Made by a program: the position numbers and the translations under genes. The notes under the pieces are model-generated. The model was not told where the DNA came from, did no database searches, and was given only the letters and a program-made list of their open reading frames with translations. DNA of 64,000 nt. Origin: Bacteroidota bacterium (lineage in GTDB: Bacteria > Bacteroidota > Bacteroidia > NS11-12g > UBA9320). The stretch is from NCBI GenBank assembly GCA_002746305.1, contig NVWV01000012.1, forward strand, positions 1 to 64,000, given 5' to 3'. Positions 27,661 to 35,800 of this stretch are shown piece by piece. The stretch's first letter is position 1, and each line of letters starts with the position of its first letter.

Positions 27661-29088
27661 ATGAGATTAAAAAACACCATATCATTTTTACTTATAGCTG
27701 CTATGGCATTTGCACAAAAGCAAACTCCACAACAGTACATTGAAAAGTACAAGGACTTGGCGATTATAGAAATGCACAGGAGTGGTGTTCCTACCAGTAT
27801 AACACTCTCTCAAGGAGTTTTAGAAAGTAATAGTGGGAACAGTAGACTCGCAAAATTTGCAAACAATCACTTCGGTATTAAATGCAAAGGCAGTTGGGAA
27901 GGAAATGTGATATATGCAGATGATGATGCTCCTGATGAATGCTTCAGGGCCTATGAAAGTGTATTGGCTTCATACCAGGACCATTCAGACTTTCTTCGAA
28001 AAAACTGGCGATATCATCCACTTTTTGAGCTTCGAAAATCAGATTACAAAGGATGGTGTCATGGACTTCGAAAAGCTGGATATGCTACAAATCCTCAGTA
28101 CGGAAACATCCTGATAAGTTTGATAGACCGTTACGATTTGCACCAATACGATGATGCTCCACTGCCTGGGACTGGCTTGCCTACGGTAATTGCAGGACAA
28201 ACTGTAAACGGGGTTCCTGTTAAGACCGTACAAGAAGGAGAAACAGTAAAGTCTATTGCTAACCAAAACTATGTTAAAGATAGGCATATTCGAAAATGGA
28301 ATGATCTACCTGCGGGCACAGAAATCAAAACAGGAGAAATCGTCTACCTAAAGCCCAAAAGACGACGAGGGTCAGAAGAAAAGCATACAGTAAGTAAGGA
28401 TGACGATATGCGAGCTATATCTCAAAAATATGGTATTAAGCTTAAGCAACTGTACAAAAAGAACAGGATGGAATATGGAACACAACCCAAAGAGGGAGAG
28501 GTTCTATATATGCAAAAGAAACGATCGAGTGAAGATGTTGTTGAGACAGCTACAAAAAATCCAGATTGGCAAGAGGAAAAGAAGGAAGAAGCTTTTGTAA
28601 ATCCCCATTCGATTAAAGCCAATGATTTGGATTCTCTAGACTTTAGTAATCCAGGGGCTCTCAACAAGGTAGAGTTAGAAGTGCCTGATTTTCACATCGT
28701 TGAAAAAGGAGATAACATCTATCGTATAGCTGAAAAGTATCATGTTTTCGAAGAAGATCTACTGAACTGGAACAAGGATTTGAATCCAAGTGTAATGGGC
28801 ATTGGTCAAAAAATATACCTAAGTTCGGAAGCAGCTGAGGCCAATAATACAACTGTTAAAAAGCCAGTAGAAGAACCCAAAATAGAGGCCCCTACAACGG
28901 AAAATGAAATAGAAAAAATCAAAGAGGAAATTACTGTTGATGGTCCAATTTCACACGTTGTTGTAAAAGGTGACACTCTCTACAACATCTGCAAACGGTA
29001 TAACGTAACTGTAGACCAATTGAAAGAATGGAATAAACTGGAGAGCATCAATATTCAACTGGGTCAAAAACTTCAAGTATCAAAATAA
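27661..29088 (+). CDS. GH73 N-acetylglucosaminidase with LysM repeats
   Basis: This 475-residue exported protein has a signal peptide (MRLKNTISFLLIAAMAFAQ), a glucosaminidase (GH73) domain at about 22-165 with the catalytic Glu in SQGVLESNSGNSRLA and the NHFGIKCKG motif, then LysM peptidoglycan-binding repeats: a weak one near 195-235, and clear ones near 240-286, 345-390 (FHIVEKGDNIYRIAEKYHV) and 430-474 (HVVVKGDTLYNICKRYNV). It cleaves peptidoglycan glycan strands during growth or division. Its stop overlaps the symporter ATG by one base (TAATG), indicating translational coupling. Confidence 0.92.
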   Translation: MRLKNTISFLLIAAMAFAQKQTPQQYIEKYKDLAIIEMHRSGVPTSITLSQGVLESNSGNSRLAKFANNHFGIKCKGSWEGNVIYADDDAPDECFRAYESVLASYQDHSDFLRKNWRYHPLFELRKSDYKGWCHGLRKAGYATNPQYGNILISLIDRYDLHQYDDAPLPGTGLPTVIAGQTVNGVPVKTVQEGETVKSIANQNYVKDRHIRKWNDLPAGTEIKTGEIVYLKPKRRRGSEEKHTVSKDDDMRAISQKYGIKLKQLYKKNRMEYGTQPKEGEVLYMQKKRSSEDVVETATKNPDWQEEKKEEAFVNPHSIKANDLDSLDFSNPGALNKVELEVPDFHIVEKGDNIYRIAEKYHVFEEDLLNWNKDLNPSVMGIGQKIYLSSEAAEANNTTVKKPVEEPKIEAPTTENEIEKIKEEITVDGPISHVVVKGDTLYNICKRYNVTVDQLKEWNKLESINIQLGQKLQVSK

Positions 29089-30554
29089 TGAGTCCGATTA
29101 CAACACTCATCATACTACTGGGATACTTTGGATTACTGATTCTTATATCACGTATTACCTCAAAGAATTCTGATTCCAGTTCATTTTATACGGGGAACAA
29201 AAAATCTCCTTGGTTTTTGGTAGCCTTTGGGATGATTGGAGCTTCACTATCTGGAGTCACCTTTCTCTCTGTGCCAGGTGCTGTTGCCAGTTCTCACTTC
29301 GGATATTTCCAGACTGTATTGGGATATATGGTGGGCTATGTGATAATAGCATTGGTCCTACTACCTCTGTACTACAAAAAAAATCTTACTTCTATCTACA
29401 CCTACTTGGAAGATCGCTTTGGGAAGCTGACCTATAAAACGGGTGCTGCTTTTTTTCTATTGAGTAGAGTTATAGGAGCTTCGTTTCGATTATTTTTGGT
29501 AGCAAGTGTTTTGCACCTTGCTGTTTTTGAAAACTTTGGCTTGCCTTATGCCGCAACTGTTGCTATTACCATTCTACTTATATTTACCTATACGTCCAAG
29601 AGCGGGATTAAGACCATTGTTTATACCGATGCTCTGCAAACATTTTTCCTAATCTTATCTGTGGTTCTTACCATAATCTTTATTGTAAATTCGATGGACT
29701 GGAGTTTCGCGGACATGGTTACCAACTTGGTCAATGACCCAAATACTCAAATCTTCCATACTGAAGGAAACGGAGGAAATGTCTTTTGGAAACGATTTAT
29801 TGGAGGTGCATTTATAGCTTTGGCTATGACTGGACTGGACCAAGACATGATGCAAAAGAATCTGAGCATTTCAAATTTAGGACAAGCTCAAAAGAACATA
29901 TACGTTCAAATGGCATTGTTCTTAGTCATAAACATTGTCTTTCTTTCACTGGGAGCATTATTATATCAGTATGCTGACTTGCATCACATTACCACTGAAG
30001 GCACAGGAGATCATCTGTTTACTATCATTGCCTTGCAAAATGCAACTCCGCTTATTGGGATATTTTTTATCATTGGACTTGTAGCTGCTGCATACTCGAG
30101 TGCAGATAGTGCTCTTACGGCTCTTACCACAAGTTTTTGTGTTGATTTTCTTGGCTTTGAAAAAGAGAAGGAAACCAATTTAAAGACCAGAAGATTCGTA
30201 CATATTGGTTTTGCAACGCTCTTATTCTTTACGGTAATAATTTTCAATGCTGTAAACAGCGATTCCGTAATTGAGGAGCTCTTTAGAGTAGCTGGATTTA
30301 CCTACGGACCATTACTAGGCCTCTTTGCTTTTGGCATTTTAACGAAACGAAAATTTGCGGATAATCACGTAATTGCAATTGCTTTTATGGCTATAGCATT
30401 AACTTCACTTTACTATTTCGGAATGCCATATGTCATTGAAGGTTTCAAAGCTGGATTTGAATTGATAATAATAAACGGACTCTTAACGTTCGGATTACTG
30501 TATTTGGATAGTATCCTTGTACAATCTCCCACTCACAATAACTCAAATAATTAA
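29088..30554 (+). CDS. Sodium:solute symporter (SSS family)
   Basis: This 488-residue inner-membrane protein has about 13 predicted helices and SSS-family features: YTGNKKSPWFLVAFGMIGASLSGVTFL near the N-terminus, GYFQTVLGYMVGYV, and the conserved region GLVAAAYSSADSALTALTTSFCVDF at about 340-365. The family co-transports sugars, amino acids, carboxylates or sialic acid with Na+; the substrate cannot be read from sequence. It is coupled to the glucosaminidase upstream (1-base overlap), which suggests possible uptake of a wall-derived product, and is followed by the LOG gene after 1 base. Confidence 0.88.
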   Translation: MSPITTLIILLGYFGLLILISRITSKNSDSSSFYTGNKKSPWFLVAFGMIGASLSGVTFLSVPGAVASSHFGYFQTVLGYMVGYVIIALVLLPLYYKKNLTSIYTYLEDRFGKLTYKTGAAFFLLSRVIGASFRLFLVASVLHLAVFENFGLPYAATVAITILLIFTYTSKSGIKTIVYTDALQTFFLILSVVLTIIFIVNSMDWSFADMVTNLVNDPNTQIFHTEGNGGNVFWKRFIGGAFIALAMTGLDQDMMQKNLSISNLGQAQKNIYVQMALFLVINIVFLSLGALLYQYADLHHITTEGTGDHLFTIIALQNATPLIGIFFIIGLVAAAYSSADSALTALTTSFCVDFLGFEKEKETNLKTRRFVHIGFATLLFFTVIIFNAVNSDSVIEELFRVAGFTYGPLLGLFAFGILTKRKFADNHVIAIAFMAIALTSLYYFGMPYVIEGFKAGFELIIINGLLTFGLLYLDSILVQSPTHNNSNN

Positions 30555-30555
30555 T

Positions 30556-31269
30556 ATGACAGAAAAACCAAACAATAGAATCAAAAAGGCCTTTGAAAAC
30601 AAAGATTGGCCAGAGATAAAAAGTTCCAATAGTTGGAACATTTTCAAAATTATGGCTGAATTTGTAGAAGGCTACGATACATTGGCTAAAATTGGACCAT
30701 GTGTTTCCGTATTTGGATCGGCTAGGACAAAACCAGGAACTCTATACTATGAAATGGCTACTGAAATAGGTCAGAAACTTGCGGCGGCGGGTTTAGGCGT
30801 AATTACTGGTGGCGGTCCGGGTATTATGGAAGCAGGAAATCTAGGAGCTAGTAAAGAAAAGGGTGCTTCTGTTGGATTGAATATTGATCTTCCTTTTGAA
30901 CAAAGCAGCAATCCATACATCGATCATGATAAATGTATTGACTTCAAATTCTTTTTCGTAAGAAAGGTTATGTTTATGAAGTATGCCCAAGGTTTCATTG
31001 TGCTTCCTGGAGGCTTTGGTACGTTGGATGAACTCTTTGAAGCGTTGACCTTGGTGCAAACTCAAAAGACAGCCAAATTCCCAATCATATTGGTAGGTTC
31101 TTCTTACTGGACAGGGATGGTTGATTGGATAAAAAATGTAATGTTGGAGCAAGAACATAATGTTAGTGCTGACGATCTTAACTTATTTAAAATAGTGGAT
31201 ACTGCTGACGAAGCGGTAAATGAGATTTTTGACTTCTACAGTAAGTACAGTATGAGTTTGAACTTCTAA
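30556..31269 (+). CDS. LOG-family Rossmann protein (nucleotide 5'-monophosphate phosphoribohydrolase-like)
   Basis: From ATG 30556 the protein has 237 residues. It carries the LOG signature: GPCVSVFGSARTKPG, VITGGGPGIMEAGN (about 84-97) and LPGGFGTLDELFEALT (about 149-164), formerly called the lysine decarboxylase motif. Characterised members release cytokinin-type bases from nucleoside 5'-monophosphates; some cleave other nucleotides. The longer frame to 30517 lies inside the symporter gene and was not chosen. It ends the three-gene operon, with a good hairpin terminator 42 bases downstream. Confidence 0.88.
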   Translation: MTEKPNNRIKKAFENKDWPEIKSSNSWNIFKIMAEFVEGYDTLAKIGPCVSVFGSARTKPGTLYYEMATEIGQKLAAAGLGVITGGGPGIMEAGNLGASKEKGASVGLNIDLPFEQSSNPYIDHDKCIDFKFFFVRKVMFMKYAQGFIVLPGGFGTLDELFEALTLVQTQKTAKFPIILVGSSYWTGMVDWIKNVMLEQEHNVSADDLNLFKIVDTADEAVNEIFDFYSKYSMSLNF

Positions 31270-31310
31270 AGTCACTTTACAATATCAGAGTTTAAATACT
31301 AAAACTTATT

Positions 31311-31343
31311 AAAGCACTTGTCGTTGGCAGGTGCTTTTTTTTT
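31311..31343 (+). terminator. Rho-independent terminator after the LOG gene
   Basis: The arms aaagcacttg and caggtgcttt pair over 10 bp (one G-T) around a 7-base loop, and are followed by a run of T: nine in a row counting the last stem bases. It follows the LOG gene by 42 bases and closes the glucosaminidase-symporter-LOG operon. Confidence 0.85.
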
Positions 31344-31439
31344 GGATTGTTTCTTTAGATTCGAACTCCGAATACTAATCCGACACCGTCTTTCTTTTTG
31401 CTTACAGCACTTTGGCACTGGCTTTGTCCCAAATGGGAT

Positions 31440-31880
31440 ATGTATACATTGACCATTTTAATCAGTCTTCTATTTTCAACTGGAAATCAGAACCTTACGC
31501 CCTCTGCACTTGCACTTAACTCCAACAAATTTGTTCAAGATTCTCTATATGCGTCCATCCTTTTTGACACTACCAGCATCACTTGCGACACTTTATGTGA
31601 GGGTGACTTGACGGAATTTCGATACTCTTTTAAGAATGTAGGTACTGTTCCTCTGATTCTTGTCTTTGTAAAATCCAGTTGCGGTTGCTATGTACCTCGA
31701 TGGTCCAAGGAACCTGTTCTTCCTGGTGACTCTGCTGAGATTATTGGCATCTATAGCAGCAGGGGAAGACCTGGCAATTTTGCAAAATCCATGACGGTTA
31801 AATCCAATGACCCTCTGAAGCCTCTCGTTATGCTCATGGCAAGAGGATATGCAAAGCCTTATGAGACCTGTAAAAATTAA
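31440..31880 (+). CDS. DUF1573 exported protein
   Basis: From ATG 31440 the protein has 146 residues with a signal-like N-terminus (MYTLTILISLLFSTGNQ). The rest is a DUF1573 domain: FRYSFKNVGTVPLILVFVKSSCGCYVPRW with the typical CGC, PGDSAEI, and RGRPGNFAKSMTVKSNDP. DUF1573 is an Ig-like fold frequent in Bacteroidota secreted and lipoproteins; no reaction is known. An upstream TTG frame to 31398 would spoil the signal and was rejected. mnmE follows 59 bases later on the same strand. Confidence 0.82.
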   Translation: MYTLTILISLLFSTGNQNLTPSALALNSNKFVQDSLYASILFDTTSITCDTLCEGDLTEFRYSFKNVGTVPLILVFVKSSCGCYVPRWSKEPVLPGDSAEIIGIYSSRGRPGNFAKSMTVKSNDPLKPLVMLMARGYAKPYETCKN

Positions 31881-31939
31881 GACCCAAGTCCAATGAGTTT
31901 CAAATAATGTAGTGCAACTTTGCGGTTGATTCGTAGACC

Positions 31940-33286
31940 ATGACCAACCTAGAAGATACCATCGCTGCTCCTGCTACTCCTGCGGGCGTTTCTGCCCTTG
32001 CTGTAGTTCGTGTTTCTGGAAAAGATGCTATTGCTATTGCCAACCAATGTTTTGATAAGGACATTTCTCAAGCAGATGGCTATACGATCCACTATGGACA
32101 TATCGTGGATGGTGATGTGCGTGTGGATGAAGTTCTTTTAAGCATTTTCAAAAATCCACATTCGTACACGGGTGAAGATTCCGTTGAGATTTCGGGTCAC
32201 GGTTCTCCCTATATCACTAAACGTATCATTGAAACGTTGCTGAAAAACGGGGCTCGAATGGCAGATCCGGGAGAGTTTACCATGCGTGCTTTCTTAAACC
32301 AAAAGATGGACCTTGCTCAGGCTGAGGCCGTTGCAGATATGATTAGCAGTAACAGTGAAGCGAGCTTACAAATGGCTCTCAACCAAATGCGTGGGGGTTT
32401 TAGTAAGGACATTGCCGTACTTCGTCAAGAACTCATTGACTTTGCGGCATTGATAGAATTGGAAAACGATTTTGGAGAAGAGGATGTAGAGTTTGCTGAT
32501 AGACCAAAACTCAAAGCTCTCATCCATAAATTACTAACTCAAATTGAAAAACTACGCACTTCTTTTGCTGCGGGTAATGTGCTGAAAAACGGGATCAATA
32601 CTGTAATTGCGGGGAAACCTAATGCAGGTAAAAGTACTTTGCTGAATGCCATTTTGAATGAGGATCGGGCCATTGTTTCCGAAATAGCGGGAACTACTCG
32701 AGATACCATTGAAGAGGTTTTTACCTTGAACGGGATTCAGTTTAGATTGATTGATACCGCTGGACTTCGAGAGAGTACCGATACCATTGAGCAAATAGGT
32801 GTAGGCAAGGCTAAAGAAAGCATGCAAAAGGCTGAATTGTTGGTTTACCTGTTTGACATTCGTTCTACCTCTCCAAGTGACTTGGCTTCTGAGCTTCAAA
32901 GCTTACCTCAAATAGACCAGACTATTCTAGTCGCCAACAAGGCTGATGAAACCAATTACAATGCCAAGGACTGGCCAGATAACACCGTTTTTATCTCTGC
33001 TAAAAATAAAGATATCTCTCCTCTAATTTCTGAATTAGAACGAATAGCCAGTCACTATGAGTTTGGTAATGAAACCGTGGTGAACAATGCTCGCCATGCA
33101 GATGCTTTAGCCAAAAGCTCGGAAGCTCTCCAAAAGGTTTTGGAAGGCTTGGATACTGGCCTTACCAGTGATATGGTAGCTCTTGACATTCGCAATTCCC
33201 TTTACCAGCTTGGTCTTATTACGGGTGAAGTAACGAATGACGAGGTGTTGGATTCCATTTTTACTCGTTTTTGTATTGGAAAGTAA
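31940..33286 (+). CDS. mnmE: tRNA uridine-5-carboxymethylaminomethyl modification GTPase
   Basis: MnmE works with MnmG to modify U34 of tRNAs. The 448-residue protein has the folate-binding N-domain (about 1-115), helical domain with the G domain inserted: P-loop GKPNAGKSTLLN near 220, GTTRDTIEE, DTAGLRE, NKAD, and the C-terminal FCIGK whose Cys is essential in the family. Its codons are somewhat GC-richer than the metal-efflux genes that follow. A decayed second copy of the last 57 codons lies at 46509-46683, so the 3' end of this gene is the probable edge of an inserted segment. Confidence 0.95.
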   Translation: MTNLEDTIAAPATPAGVSALAVVRVSGKDAIAIANQCFDKDISQADGYTIHYGHIVDGDVRVDEVLLSIFKNPHSYTGEDSVEISGHGSPYITKRIIETLLKNGARMADPGEFTMRAFLNQKMDLAQAEAVADMISSNSEASLQMALNQMRGGFSKDIAVLRQELIDFAALIELENDFGEEDVEFADRPKLKALIHKLLTQIEKLRTSFAAGNVLKNGINTVIAGKPNAGKSTLLNAILNEDRAIVSEIAGTTRDTIEEVFTLNGIQFRLIDTAGLRESTDTIEQIGVGKAKESMQKAELLVYLFDIRSTSPSDLASELQSLPQIDQTILVANKADETNYNAKDWPDNTVFISAKNKDISPLISELERIASHYEFGNETVVNNARHADALAKSSEALQKVLEGLDTGLTSDMVALDIRNSLYQLGLITGEVTNDEVLDSIFTRFCIGK

Positions 33287-33768
33287 GATTGACCAACAAA
33301 ACCCTTCAAAAACTAACACAAACCACCCTCACTCTACTAAGCCCACATTTGGTTCTGTCGCATTAATCTTAATTTGAGCATTTTTGAACGATATTATCCA
33401 ACATCAGAAAAGTTAATATGCTGATTATCAATGGAAAATTATTTTAATTAGCGATTATTTTTGATAAAAATAATTAATGCGACAGAACCAATTTAAGAGG
33501 CAATCCAAGCAGAGATAAAACAAAACTCTATCATAGATTAGACATATCCCCTAAAGTTAGAGATATCTCAACAGGAAAGATGATAAGATTCAAATCAACA
33601 GGACTATTCACTTATGCAGAAAGTAACACAATACTTTCTATACCAGTATGCACCATTGTTCATATCTGCTATTAGGCAATATTGTATAAGCAGTTCTTTG
33701 TTGAGAGGGAATTTATTACATTTGAACCAGTGGAGCAAACGTCATATAGCATTAGAATACAGTCATTG
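33287..33768. other. Intergenic stretch with IS-like element and no clear gene
   Basis: The 482 bases after mnmE hold the 143-bp inverted-repeat element described separately (33349-33491). Downstream, 33492-33663 has one plus-strand frame of about 54 stop-free codons with a lone internal Met and no recognisable homology; I see no supported gene in it. The region ends at the likely start of the His-rich membrane protein. Confidence 0.6.
33349..33491. mobile_element. 143-bp element with perfect 19-bp terminal inverted repeats (IS6-like ends)
   Basis: The left end ttggttctgtcgcattaat (33349-33367) is the exact reverse complement of 33473-33491. The 105 bases between are AT-rich and non-coding. 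The GGTTCTGTCGCA core resembles terminal repeats of IS6-family insertion sequences (IS257-type ends begin GGTTCTGTTGCA). With no transposase it is a MITE-like or deletion remnant. No 8-bp target duplication is visible directly outside the ends. Confidence 0.7.
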
Positions 33769-34203
33769 ATGCTTTTGGGAGTGTTTTTATTTACTCTCTT
33801 GCACGTTGTTGTTCCTCATTTTCATCATACACATAGTGATCAAGACTCTCACTCAGCATCTATAGACCATAATCACTTAGAAAATCATTCTCATTCTCAT
33901 TCTCATGATTCTGATTCTGATTCTGATTCTGATTCTGAGCAAGAGAGAGAAAATGGTTTCCTTTCTATATTTACTGAACATCATTTTCACGAATTTGATC
34001 AACAGGATTCTTTTTCCCTTGTATTTAATAAGGTCATAAAAAAAGGTAAAAAAGTAGATTCTAATTTACCTGCTTTTGTTCCTGCCTTGCAGGAGTGGCA
34101 AATTGCACAACCCTTGTGCTTCATTGATTATTACAATGCAAAGGATAATTACGACATCCTTGTCAAGTGCATTCCTCAGCGGGGACCTCCATCGTTAGTA
34201 TAA
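33769..34203 (+). CDS. His/Asp-rich single-span membrane or exported protein, metal-binding
   Basis: From ATG 33769 the protein has 144 residues. A TTG at 33682 would extend it by 29 polar residues and is an alternative. It begins with a hydrophobic segment (MLLGVFLFTLLHVVVPHF) then a very His-rich stretch (HHTHSDQD, DHNHLENHSHSHSH), a (Asp-Ser)n run, and a second His cluster (EHHFHEF). Proteins of this type sit in front of CzcCBA-like pumps and are thought to bind the exported metal in the periplasm; that is inference here. The outer-membrane efflux gene follows 118 bases later on the same strand. Codes for a hexanucleotide repeat. Confidence 0.65.
   Translation: MLLGVFLFTLLHVVVPHFHHTHSDQDSHSASIDHNHLENHSHSHSHDSDSDSDSDSEQERENGFLSIFTEHHFHEFDQQDSFSLVFNKVIKKGKKVDSNLPAFVPALQEWQIAQPLCFIDYYNAKDNYDILVKCIPQRGPPSLV
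33885..33936 (+). repeat. Hexanucleotide microsatellite inside the His/Asp-rich gene
   Basis: Three (cattct) units run through 33886-33904, followed by five perfect GATTCT units at 33907-33936. They encode His-Ser then Asp-Ser dipeptides. Because the unit is a multiple of three, slippage would change the length of the acidic run without breaking the frame. Confidence 0.8.
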
Positions 34204-34221
34204 ATATTTCAATAACTCACT

Positions 34222-34248
34222 TACTATAAATAATTACTATTTATAGTA
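34222..34248. promoter_or_regulatory. 11-bp-arm palindrome, candidate operator before the efflux operon
   Basis: The arms tactataaata and tatttatagta (34222-34232, 34238-34248) are perfect complements around a 5-base spacer attac. It lies 73 bases before the TolC-like gene and 18 bases after the His-rich gene. The lack of a T run and of GC in the stem argues against a terminator and for a DNA-binding site. Confidence 0.45.
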
Positions 34249-34321
34249 CCTGTTTTGGTTGCTTATTTTGGTTTTAGCCAGCTAATACCATTTACAAAAT
34301 TTATACTAAATAATAATTCAA

Positions 34322-35506
34322 ATGACATTAAAAACATCGTGGCTTGTTTGCACCTGTTTGTTGTCCAATGTTCTGTGTGCACAGACAGAGACAATACAAA
34401 CAATACTGCAAAAAGTAGAACAAAACAATAGCGAGCTTCAAGCTTTCAACAAGTATATTGAAAACCAGTTCTTCGCATTAAAAAGCACTAATACCTTGCC
34501 TAATCCAGAGTTAGGAGCATATTACTTGCCTTTGGGGAACAGCCTTTCTGGGAAATATACAGAAGTCCAAATTACACAATGTATGGAGTTTCCTTCTGTT
34601 TATTCTAGTCGTTCAAAACTGATTGCTACTCAACAATCTCAAATACAATTAGAGTATGACCAGAAGCGACAGCAGATATTGCTTCAAGCTAACAATTACA
34701 TTATAGAGATAATAGCAAATAGTAAACGAGGATTGGTAGAACAAAATCGGCTCGATAAAGCAGAACATCTTTTTAATCAAAATCAAACACAGTTTGACAA
34801 AGGACAAATCGGCATATTAGAGCTAAATAAATCAAAGATAGCTTATATGAAAATGCAATATAATGTACGTCAAATACTGGCAGACAAACAAAATGCATTG
34901 ATAGGACTTAAAAATTTAAACAATGGCGAACCTATTAAAATAGGGCAAACTAATTTTACAAGAGATGTACTACTACCAAGCAAAGATTCTCTGTGGAATG
35001 ATTTTATGGAAAACAATTCAACGATTAAATACTACAATCAAGCAGAGAAAGTAGCAGCACAAAAAATACAAGTAGCCAAACAAGAAATGCTGCCAAATTT
35101 ATCTGTTGGATACAATTATCAGGGCTTTACTGGCGACAATGTTTCTGGTGTATATGGAGGTGTGAGCATACCCATTTGGGGTAATAGAGTACGCAAGAAT
35201 GCTGCTCAATCCAATTTTATCTATGCTCAATCAAACACCAGTACAACTACACAATCTGTAAAGGGAGTATTTGAGACCCAGTATAATAATTACCAGACTT
35301 TAGTTGAGAGATATAATGAATATACCAAAACATTGAAAGCATTAAATAGTGAATACCTTTTATATAAAGCATATACCAAAGGCGAAATTTCTTTCTCAGA
35401 ATATTTTATAGAGTTAGAGTTTTATCACTTGGCGTACGATGCAATGCTGGATATGGAAAAGCAGCTACAACTCCTCAAATCACAACTATTAAAACACAAA
35501 TTATAA
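34322..35506 (+). CDS. TolC/CzcC-family outer-membrane efflux protein
   Basis: This 394-residue protein has a signal peptide (MTLKTSWLVCTCLLSNVLCAQ) and the OEP coiled-coil helices, with two structural repeats (about 30-200 and 210-394); GYNYQGFTGDNVSGVYGGVSIPIWG is the second-repeat beta-strand signature. It would form the outer-membrane channel of the RND system encoded downstream. The small His-rich lipoprotein begins 3 bases after its stop. Confidence 0.88.
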   Translation: MTLKTSWLVCTCLLSNVLCAQTETIQTILQKVEQNNSELQAFNKYIENQFFALKSTNTLPNPELGAYYLPLGNSLSGKYTEVQITQCMEFPSVYSSRSKLIATQQSQIQLEYDQKRQQILLQANNYIIEIIANSKRGLVEQNRLDKAEHLFNQNQTQFDKGQIGILELNKSKIAYMKMQYNVRQILADKQNALIGLKNLNNGEPIKIGQTNFTRDVLLPSKDSLWNDFMENNSTIKYYNQAEKVAAQKIQVAKQEMLPNLSVGYNYQGFTGDNVSGVYGGVSIPIWGNRVRKNAAQSNFIYAQSNTSTTTQSVKGVFETQYNNYQTLVERYNEYTKTLKALNSEYLLYKAYTKGEISFSEYFIELEFYHLAYDAMLDMEKQLQLLKSQLLKHKL

Positions 35507-35508
35507 AA

Positions 35509-35757
35509 ATGCAATTATCTAAGTTAATCATAGCCATAACACTTTTAGGAATTATTGGCTGTAACAATAATAAAAATGAGAATCACGGACATCAACACGG
35601 TCCAAGTGGAGAACATTTACAAGAAAACGTCATCAGTGAGGAAGAAGAAATCAAGCAAGAGGTTTTCGATATAGATAATGACACATTAACTATGCTCAAG
35701 AAAAATGAACCTAGTGACGTAAAAAATCACTCAAATGAAGAACATCACAAACATTAA
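35509..35757 (+). CDS. Small His-rich lipoprotein, metal-binding
   Basis: This 82-residue protein has a lipoprotein signal (MQLSKLIIAITLLGIIGC) followed by ENHGHQHGPSGEH and ends in HSNEEHHKH. The middle is acidic. It lies between the outer-membrane channel and the adaptor of the efflux operon (3-base and 43-base gaps). A role as a periplasmic metal scavenger or chaperone feeding the pump is inferred from His clusters and position; I do not recognise a named family. Confidence 0.75.
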   Translation: MQLSKLIIAITLLGIIGCNNNKNENHGHQHGPSGEHLQENVISEEEEIKQEVFDIDNDTLTMLKKNEPSDVKNHSNEEHHKH

Positions 35758-35800
35758 AGCGTGCAGTGGATTGAATTCCATAATTTAAAATAAAATTTAT

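Noticed and set aside
31340..31440. A tRNA-like T-loop (gagttcgaatc on the minus strand)
   Set aside because: The bases on either side do not pair into a T stem, and no cloverleaf or anticodon arm could be built around it.
33492..33663. A 54-codon plus-strand frame before the His-rich gene
   Set aside because: One internal Met, no recognisable homology or initiation context; could be chance.
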